A DNA stretch of 64,000 nt, taken from positions 62,001 to 126,000 of the forward strand of contig SECP01000010.1 in the NCBI GenBank assembly GCA_004193285.1. Direction: 5' to 3'. Shown here piece after piece: positions 59,242 to 64,000 of this stretch. The stretch is from Myxococcales bacterium (GTDB lineage Bacteria > Myxococcota_A > Polyangia > Polyangiales > Polyangiaceae). Numbering within the stretch: position 1 is the first letter of the stretch; each line of letters begins with the position of its first letter. Position numbers and translations under genes: made by a program. The notes under the pieces are model-generated. The model was not told the DNA's origin and made no database searches. It saw only the letters and a list, made by a program, of their open reading frames with translations.

Positions 59242-59880
59242 TTAGCGGCCGCCATACGGTGTTCCTCGGGCGGCGCGGCGCACGGGCTCGAGCGCCGCTT
59301 TGAGGGTCAGCAGGAACCGCTTGCTCAACGCGGTCCCGCGTTCGCCCTCGCGGTACGCAGCCGTCGCGGCGGTGTGCGCGACGCGCCACGCCGCGACCAT
59401 GGCTACGGCGAGGACGTGCGCGGTCGCATCGTTTGCGGGCGCGTGCGCGATCGCCGACTCCACGAGGGCGTTCGTGAGCTCCGTCTCCATCAGCTCGCGC
59501 AGCTCCCGGACTCGCGCGTTCAAGCTCGGGCTCTCGCGAATCGTACCGAAGAAGTGCTCCGTAGCTGGCGTCCATTTCGCGAACGGGTGGGCGTCGTTGA
59601 CCAGGCGCCGTGCGAGGGCGAAGAAAGCATCGACCGCGCTCTGCCCCTTGGCTCGTTCGAGAATGGCGCTGCGTACCAGGGCGAGCGCCTCCTCGTTCCT
59701 GTCCAGCAGCAGGTCTTCTTTCCGCGGAAAGTAGTTGAAGACCGTCATCTTCGAGACGTTGGCAGCGGCGGCCACGTCCGCCACGCTCACCGCGTCGAAG
59801 CCCTTCTTCAGGAACAACGCGGTGGCGGCGCTCGAAATTCTTTGCCTTGCTTGAGCCTTCTTGTCCTCACGCAGTCCCAC
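59242..59880 (-). CDS. TetR-family repressor
   Basis: A 212-residue regulator: KAQARQRISSAATALFLKKGFDAVSVADVAAAANVSKMTVFNYFPRKEDLLL shown here as helix 1, HTH and helix 4 in order (residues 8-60). The C-terminal domain has FFALARRLVNDAH and MVAAWRVAHTAATA. GTG 59880 is preferred; any earlier start would place the operator 59908-59936 inside the coding region. Divergent from an FAD monooxygenase gene. Confidence 0.85.
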   Translation of the reverse strand: MGLREDKKAQARQRISSAATALFLKKGFDAVSVADVAAAANVSKMTVFNYFPRKEDLLLDRNEEALALVRSAILERAKGQSAVDAFFALARRLVNDAHPFAKWTPATEHFFGTIRESPSLNARVRELRELMETELTNALVESAIAHAPANDATAHVLAVAMVAAWRVAHTAATAAYREGERGTALSKRFLLTLKAALEPVRRAARGTPYGGR

Positions 59881-59907
59881 GATCTGCAGCGTATCAAAGA
59901 AAAATAG

Positions 59908-59936
59908 ACCGAGTATAAAATAAAAGTAGACTCGGT
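59908..59936. promoter_or_regulatory. TetR operator between TetR and FAD monooxygenase genes
   Basis: ACCGAGT and ACTCGGT flank a 15-bp AT-rich centre that also contains probable promoter elements. It lies 28 bp from each start, fitting dual repression. Confidence 0.65.
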
Positions 59937-59963
59937 ATAACTTCATGTCAGGCTTCACGGTGT

Positions 59964-61517
59964 ATGGACAGCGTGGTCTACGATGTGATCGTCGCCGGGG
60001 CGGGCCCGGTCGGCTTGTTTCTGGCGGCCGAGCTGCGCCTCGCGCGGCTCTCGGTGCTGGTGCTGGAGCGTGCGGAGGACCCGTGCTCACCGCTGAAGCG
60101 CCTACCGTTCGGCATGCGCGGCCTGTGGGGGCCTAGCGTCGAAGCCTTCTACCGACGCGGTCTCTTGCAAGAGATCGCGTCGCAACCGGGCCGCGCTGGC
60201 CCCCAAGGTCAGTCAGCCCAAGCCAGCCCAGCATCGCAAACCCCTGGAGCCGAGCGCCGCGGCCCCGCCGGTCACTTTGCCGGCATTCAGTTCGACTACA
60301 GCAACATCGACTCGTCGCGCTGGCCCTACCGAATCGCGGGACCGTCCGACACCCAACTAGGTGTCGCGATGCAGCACCTCGAGCAAGTGCTTGCTCTCCG
60401 CGCTCTCGCAGCGGGCGTCGAGATCCGGCGTGGTCAGGGCGTCACTGCGTTCGAGTCCTCGCCTGACGAAGTCAGCGTGCAGGCCGGCGAGCTTCGCTTT
60501 CGCGCTCGCGTTCTCGTGGGGTGTGATGGCGGGCGCAGCACCGTGCGGAAGCAGGCGGGCTTCGAGCTCGTCGGCACCGGCCCTGATTTTACTGGCTATT
60601 CGCTGCAGGTGGACCTTGCCGACCCCTCGCTGTTGCCGATGGGGCGGCACTACACGCCCGCCGGTGTGTTCACCCAGTGGCAACCAGGCGTGCTCGGCTT
60701 GGTCGACTTCGACGGCGGTGCCGCGCACCGCGCAACGCTCACGCTCGGGCACGTGCAAGAGGTCTTGCGCCGGGTGTCCGCCACGGAGGCGACCGTGACC
60801 GCGCTGCACGTCGCCTCGACTTGGACCGACCGCTCCATGCAGGCCACCACCTACCGCAAAGGCCGCGTGCTGCTCGCGGGCGACGCCGCTCACATTCATT
60901 CACCGCTAGGCGGCCAAGGCCTCAACCTCGGCCTCGGCGACGCCATGAATCTAGGCTGGAAGCTGGCTGCTACTCTGCGGGGCGTCGCGCCGGAAGGCTT
61001 GCTGGACACCTACACCGCCGAGCGGCATCCCATCGGCGCGCGCATCCTGGATTGGACGCGAGCCCAGGTCGCGATCATGCGCCCCAATCCCCACGGTCGC
61101 GCCCTCGAGGCCATCATGCGCGACCTCATCGCGACGCGCGACGGCGCCACCTACTTCGCCGAACGCGTTTGGGGCGTATCCCTGCGCTACGAGCCGGGCG
61201 ACGGGCATCACCCTCTCGTGGGCCGCAGTTGTCCGGATTTCGAGCTCGACGATGGCAGGAGGCTCGGCAGCCTGCTCCGCGAGGGCACGGGCGTGCTCCT
61301 GGACTTCGCCGGTCGAGGCAAACTCGCCGCGCTCGACGGCCACTGGGGAGACCGCGTCCAATACATCGCTCAAGACGCCAAGGACCGCTTGGGCCTCTGC
61401 GCCCTGCTCGTGCGCCCGGACGGGTTCGTGGCCTGGGCAAGCGACACCGCCCCCGAGCTCGAAACCGTCACCCAAGCCGCCGCTCGCTGGTTCACCGCTG
61501 GCGCTCGGCGGGAGTAA
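59964..61517 (+). CDS. FAD-dependent aromatic-ring monooxygenase
   Basis: A 517-residue flavoprotein hydroxylase of the PheA/TfdB/RdmE class. FAD site DVIVAGAGPVGLFLAAEL, second motif VLVGCDGGRSTVRK, and RVLLAGDAAHIHSPLGGQGLNLGLGDA as the GD motif. A thioredoxin-like C-terminal domain follows (CPDFELDDGRRLGSLLREG). It hydroxylates phenolic substrates with NADPH and O2, or acts in polyketide tailoring. Residues about 80-105 hold a Gln/Ala/Pro-rich insertion. Regulated by the divergent TetR. Confidence 0.9.
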   Translation: MDSVVYDVIVAGAGPVGLFLAAELRLARLSVLVLERAEDPCSPLKRLPFGMRGLWGPSVEAFYRRGLLQEIASQPGRAGPQGQSAQASPASQTPGAERRGPAGHFAGIQFDYSNIDSSRWPYRIAGPSDTQLGVAMQHLEQVLALRALAAGVEIRRGQGVTAFESSPDEVSVQAGELRFRARVLVGCDGGRSTVRKQAGFELVGTGPDFTGYSLQVDLADPSLLPMGRHYTPAGVFTQWQPGVLGLVDFDGGAAHRATLTLGHVQEVLRRVSATEATVTALHVASTWTDRSMQATTYRKGRVLLAGDAAHIHSPLGGQGLNLGLGDAMNLGWKLAATLRGVAPEGLLDTYTAERHPIGARILDWTRAQVAIMRPNPHGRALEAIMRDLIATRDGATYFAERVWGVSLRYEPGDGHHPLVGRSCPDFELDDGRRLGSLLREGTGVLLDFAGRGKLAALDGHWGDRVQYIAQDAKDRLGLCALLVRPDGFVAWASDTAPELETVTQAAARWFTAGARRE

Positions 61518-61653
61518 CTCCCCGGCTCGCTTTCTCTTGGCGCACCCGACTCGGCTCCGTTCGCCGCGAGAATCGGACCAGATCGCGACGCTCCCGCCAG
61601 CTCGATAGTAAGTTGTTCATAGTCGTCTGCCTTGGGCGGCGCCGTTGTGGCGA

Positions 61654-61677
61654 GTGTTTACGCTCGGACGTAAGCAC
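61654..61677. promoter_or_regulatory. Dyad before LuxR gene
   Basis: GTGTTTACG-N6-CGTAAGCAC, 8 of 9 arm positions paired, about 67 bp upstream of the LuxR start. The same GTGTTTACG ... GTAAGC element recurs at 62610. Confidence 0.55.
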
Positions 61678-61743
61678 CTGGGCGCAGTGGGAGGGTTTCG
61701 AGCAGCTAGGGGTGAGGTGGCATAGCAGGCTATAAAGCTCCAG

Positions 61744-62562
61744 ATGTGGAACTTCCCCAGCGCCGAGCAGGTCCTGAGCGTGATGCGTGCCGCTCACGAT
61801 CGGAAGCCCACCGTCGAGCTGTGGTTGAGCGGCCTCGTCGAGGCTATGGCGGCCAACTTCAATCAGGGGGCCGGTGTGGAGGGCGTGCTCTACGATCTGT
61901 CGGCTTCCCCGCAAATAAAGGTCGAGTCCATCTTCGCCTCGGGTGTGCCCGTGACTTGGAAGGCTGCAGGCCTCGAAATGCATCAGTGCGCGCCCTTCTC
62001 GGAGCTGCTGACCGAGATCTATCGCTCTCAACGTAGCGGCACGCTGGCAGAGCTCACGTCGGATGCCGATGCATTCGCCCCGATGCGTTCGATGTTGTAC
62101 GAGAAGCACGCCGTCGCGAGCCAGATCCTCGTCAACGGCAGCGACAATTCAGGCAAAGGCTGCTGCTTTCATCTGCTCTCCAGATTTCCGCTTTCGATTT
62201 CGGAACAACTTCGCTGGTTGCTCAACGAGCTCGGCGCTGAGTTTGCAAAGGCTTATCGCACCCGGCGTTTGCTCGACGAGAGGGTGCGCGCGCGTGAGTC
62301 GGGGGCGCGGTCGCCGGCAGCGCTATCGGAACGCGAGCACGAGGTCGTATCGCTAGCTGCACGTGGCCTCTCGAACAAGGTGATCGCTAGCGAGCTGGGC
62401 GTTGCCTTCTCGACGGTGCGAGTGCTGATGGCGCGCGCATGCAGCAAGCTGGGCGTTGCCTCACGCAGCGATCTCGTGTCCCAGGGAGGCGCGCACTACT
62501 ACGACCGCTGTGGTGGAAGACGAAGCGTGTCCGTACGAGGCGACGCGGTGAAGCGGCGCTAG
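61744..62562 (+). CDS. LuxR-family transcriptional regulator
   Basis: A 272-residue protein. N-terminal 190 residues are a possible sensor domain without clear family (VEGVLYDLSASPQIKVESIF, VPVTWKAAGLEM). C-terminal LuxR HTH: LSEREHEVVSLAARGLSNKVIASELGVAFSTVRVLMARACSKLGV seen at residues 195-240. A short basic tail follows. Shared dyads before this gene and the next operon suggest autoregulation and pathway control. Confidence 0.88.
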   Translation: MWNFPSAEQVLSVMRAAHDRKPTVELWLSGLVEAMAANFNQGAGVEGVLYDLSASPQIKVESIFASGVPVTWKAAGLEMHQCAPFSELLTEIYRSQRSGTLAELTSDADAFAPMRSMLYEKHAVASQILVNGSDNSGKGCCFHLLSRFPLSISEQLRWLLNELGAEFAKAYRTRRLLDERVRARESGARSPAALSEREHEVVSLAARGLSNKVIASELGVAFSTVRVLMARACSKLGVASRSDLVSQGGAHYYDRCGGRRSVSVRGDAVKRR

Positions 62563-62609
62563 GGCTAACCACCACCGAGTAACAAGCTCCGGAAGTGGCG
62601 CGGTCACCG

Positions 62610-62635
62610 GTGTTTACGAGCGACGATGTAAGCCC
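62610..62635. promoter_or_regulatory. Dyad before tyrosinase-like operon
   Basis: GTGTTTACG-N8-TGTAAGCCC; the left arm is identical to the site at 61654 and the right arm is close, with 2 bp more spacing. It lies 50 bp before a small ORF and 110 bp before the tyrosinase-like gene. Confidence 0.5.
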
Positions 62636-62685
62636 GATGAAGCTGGCCCTGCACGCGCTAAACGTGCTTTCTTGAAGAGGTCATA

Positions 62686-62778
62686 ATGAACCAAGCCTGC
62701 GCCGCGTCGGTCGACGTGTGCACGGGCAACAAGGAGGTGCAGCTATGCTTATTCCCAACTTCCCGGCCGATCTGCTGA
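62686..62778 (+). CDS. Possible 30-residue Cys-containing small ORF
   Basis: ATG 62686 follows GAAGAGG by 5 bp. The peptide has four cysteines in 30 residues (positions 5, 12, 21 and 30), starting MNQACAASVDVC and ending SRPIC. It overlaps the start of the tyrosinase-like gene by 34 bp in another frame, and that gene's AAGGAGG site lies inside it. It could be a leader peptide for translational coupling, a substrate peptide for the enzymes encoded downstream, or chance. Confidence 0.3.
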   Translation: MNQACAASVDVCTGNKEVQLCLFPTSRPIC

Positions 62779-63566
62779 ATCAACATCATCAGTGGCACCA
62801 GCCGGGCGCTCATGGGCCCATCCCGCTCCGTCTTCATCCGATGGGCTCGAAAGGCGGCGGTATCGAATTTTTGCTGTTTCATCGCGATTTCATTGCTCAA
62901 GCAATGTCCTGGTACAACGTCACTCAATTCGAGGAGTCGCCGTTCGCCAACGCAGCGAAGAAAGCGGCGCTCGTGGCACCGTGGACCAGCGTTCCTCCGG
63001 AAATGACACAGATTGAAGGGTGGAGTGCGTGGACAGCGGACGCGGTGCGTCTCGATGCCGGAGCGCCCAACTTTGACAGCGACGACGACCTTGGTTTCTT
63101 CATCGAGTCAGGCATTCACAATAACTTCCTGCATGGCGCCGCCGCGCTCGCCTTCAACGACCCCTCGGTGCGCGACTTTCACTCCCCCTTGAGTACCTAT
63201 TTCTACAAGATCCACGGGTTGGTTCAGCATTGGTGGAGCTCCTGGCAGCGACGCAACCTCGTTCACCGCGACAAAAAGGGTCCGAAGCTTTACCTGAGGG
63301 ATCTCCTGTTCCACGACAGCGTCGACCCCGATCGCGAGGTCCCACGCTTAGCGGTCCCTTTCGAGCTTCCTAAGAGGTTCAGAGATCTGACTCATCGGGA
63401 GGTGCTCGGCCTTGACCCGCACCGGGCCCAGTCGCTCGCGGCCCGGGTGGATAGGTTGGAGGTATTGACGTTTCCGATGCGTGCCACGTTCATCGAGGCG
63501 AATGAGAGACCAACGCTGGGCGATGAAGTTCTTCATGGCATAGAGCACCTCAAACCGGTTCGATAA
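62745..63566 (+). CDS. Tyrosinase/hemocyanin-like di-copper protein
   Basis: A 273-residue protein. The pattern resembles a tyrosinase: a first copper region with an N-terminal His cluster (QHHQWHQPGAH) and GGGIEFLLFHRDFI (H46), and a second with IHNNFLHG (H125, H130) and STYFYKIHGLVQHWW (H157, H162). The match is by motif, not by full family recognition. Start ATG 62745 has a perfect AAGGAGG at 7 bp. The stop overlaps the next ATG (TAATG), so the two genes are coupled. Tyrosinases oxidise phenols, sometimes peptide tyrosines. Confidence 0.6.
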   Translation: MLIPNFPADLLNQHHQWHQPGAHGPIPLRLHPMGSKGGGIEFLLFHRDFIAQAMSWYNVTQFEESPFANAAKKAALVAPWTSVPPEMTQIEGWSAWTADAVRLDAGAPNFDSDDDLGFFIESGIHNNFLHGAAALAFNDPSVRDFHSPLSTYFYKIHGLVQHWWSSWQRRNLVHRDKKGPKLYLRDLLFHDSVDPDREVPRLAVPFELPKRFRDLTHREVLGLDPHRAQSLAARVDRLEVLTFPMRATFIEANERPTLGDEVLHGIEHLKPVR

Positions 63567-64000
63567 TGCTGCTCGTGCTAGCAAGTCGCAGAGACGAAGA
63601 AGCTGCCAGTTATGTAGAACGGTGGGCGCATTCGGACGCCGTCCTCATGACTCCCGCTGACTTGTCAAAGTCGGGTTGGGTTCTGTGTGCCGACGCCTCC
63701 CGCGGATCCTTCGTGGCGGGTGGCTGCACCTACAGCTCGGCCATGGTGTCGAGTGTGCTTGTGCGATTGCCAGAAGTGCATAACTATGAGCTGCCGGATA
63801 TCACCGAGAGGGACAGAAGCTACGCCGCCGCAGAAATGACTGCCTTCATCATGGCGTGGCTCGCTGCGTTGCCGTGCTTAGTAGTCAACCGATCGGCGTT
63901 GACTCGTCTGGTCGAGCCACAGTGGCGACTCGCAAAATGGGTTGTAGAGGCGGAGCGCGCAGGCATACCCACCATCGAGGCCATCGAGACCGCTTCGAGC
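63566..64000 (+). CDS. Probable ATP-grasp-like protein, N-terminal part (cut by window edge)
   Basis: 145 residues open to the right edge. It starts MLLVLASRRDEEAASYVERW and contains SYAAAEMTAFIMAWLAAL, PCLVVNRSALTRLVEPQWRLAKW and VEAERAGIPTIEAIE. The order fits the N-terminal region of RimK/MvdD-like ATP-grasp enzymes before the ATP-binding lobes, which lie beyond the window. Coupled to the tyrosinase-like gene by the TAATG overlap. Confidence 0.5.
   Translation, partial: MLLVLASRRDEEAASYVERWAHSDAVLMTPADLSKSGWVLCADASRGSFVAGGCTYSSAMVSSVLVRLPEVHNYELPDITERDRSYAAAEMTAFIMAWLAALPCLVVNRSALTRLVEPQWRLAKWVVEAERAGIPTIEAIETASS

Noticed and set aside
58872..59303. Small ORFs on both strands between 58.9 and 59.3 kb
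   Set aside because: Low-complexity Arg/Ala frames overlapping flanking genes, without ribosome sites.
61507..61519. GGGAG-TAA-CTCCC hairpin at the monooxygenase stop
   Set aside because: Stem of only 5 bp and a poor T-run; too weak to call a terminator.

Overview
The window looks like chromosome from a large-genome myxobacterium of the Sorangium/Polyangium type. Signs seen: very high GC, lipoproteins with long Gly/Ser/Ala linkers, the DUF1552/DUF1592 pair, MglA-like GTPase and Roadblock proteins, sigma-54 activators, hybrid kinases and eukaryote-like domains (RCC1, MYND, ASK-type N-terminus). No rRNA, tRNA, CRISPR array or transposase was recognised. Both ends cut genes (aldo/keto reductase on the left, probable ATP-grasp protein on the right).

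Layout. 0-9.5 kb: a divergent LysR/aldo-keto reductase pair; a tight minus-strand operon (pirin-like lipoprotein, methyltransferase, TerB-fused phosphoglycosyl transferase, archaeal-type TrmY); a diheme cytochrome c-rhodanese fusion; and a three-gene glycosyltransferase operon. 9.5-20 kb: surface and housekeeping genes, including a VWA lipoprotein, the DUF1592/DUF1552 pair, orphan HypE, SodC, a small exported protein with a repeated GGYRDM motif and a PDZ protein. 20.3-28 kb: a regulatory module in which an MglA-like GTPase and two Roadblock proteins diverge from a four-gene operon encoding a kinase without its phospho-histidine, a Roadblock-like protein, a DUF4388-like protein and a receiver without its phospho-aspartate. 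The intergenic region carries two divergent sigma-54 promoter matches around a perfect 18-bp palindrome, and a sigma-54 activator gene lies next door.

28-34 kb: small stress circuits with readable operators: TetR/SDR with one palindrome before each gene; an ECF sigma factor with a fused SnoaL-like domain, facing a carboxymuconolactone decarboxylase gene across two opposed ECF-type promoters; DUF2239 and a MATE pump sharing an upstream motif; and a class A beta-lactamase. 34-44.8 kb: mixed metabolic and signalling genes.

44.9-52.5 kb is the main candidate for a new system. Five adjacent conflict-type genes encode a TIR/deoxyribosyltransferase-like domain fused to a macro domain, a TIR fused to a TIGR03032/DUF4915 domain, a membrane nSTAND NTPase, a second TIR protein coupled to it by a 4-bp overlap, and an ASK-like protein (TIR/deoxyribosyltransferase-like domain plus TRAFs-binding helices). 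My inference is an anti-phage or self/non-self sensing module acting through NAD+ or nucleotide cleavage.

52.5-61.5 kb: a GH27 alpha-galactosidase with divergent AraC regulator, a seven-repeat RCC1 lipoprotein, GST, ADP-ribosylglycohydrolase, and a TetR/FAD-monooxygenase pair with a clear operator. 61.7 kb to the end: a LuxR regulator, a 30-residue Cys-containing small ORF, a tyrosinase-like protein and an ATP-grasp-like protein. A GTGTTTACG dyad stands before both the regulator and the operon, suggesting a small uncharacterised biosynthetic locus.
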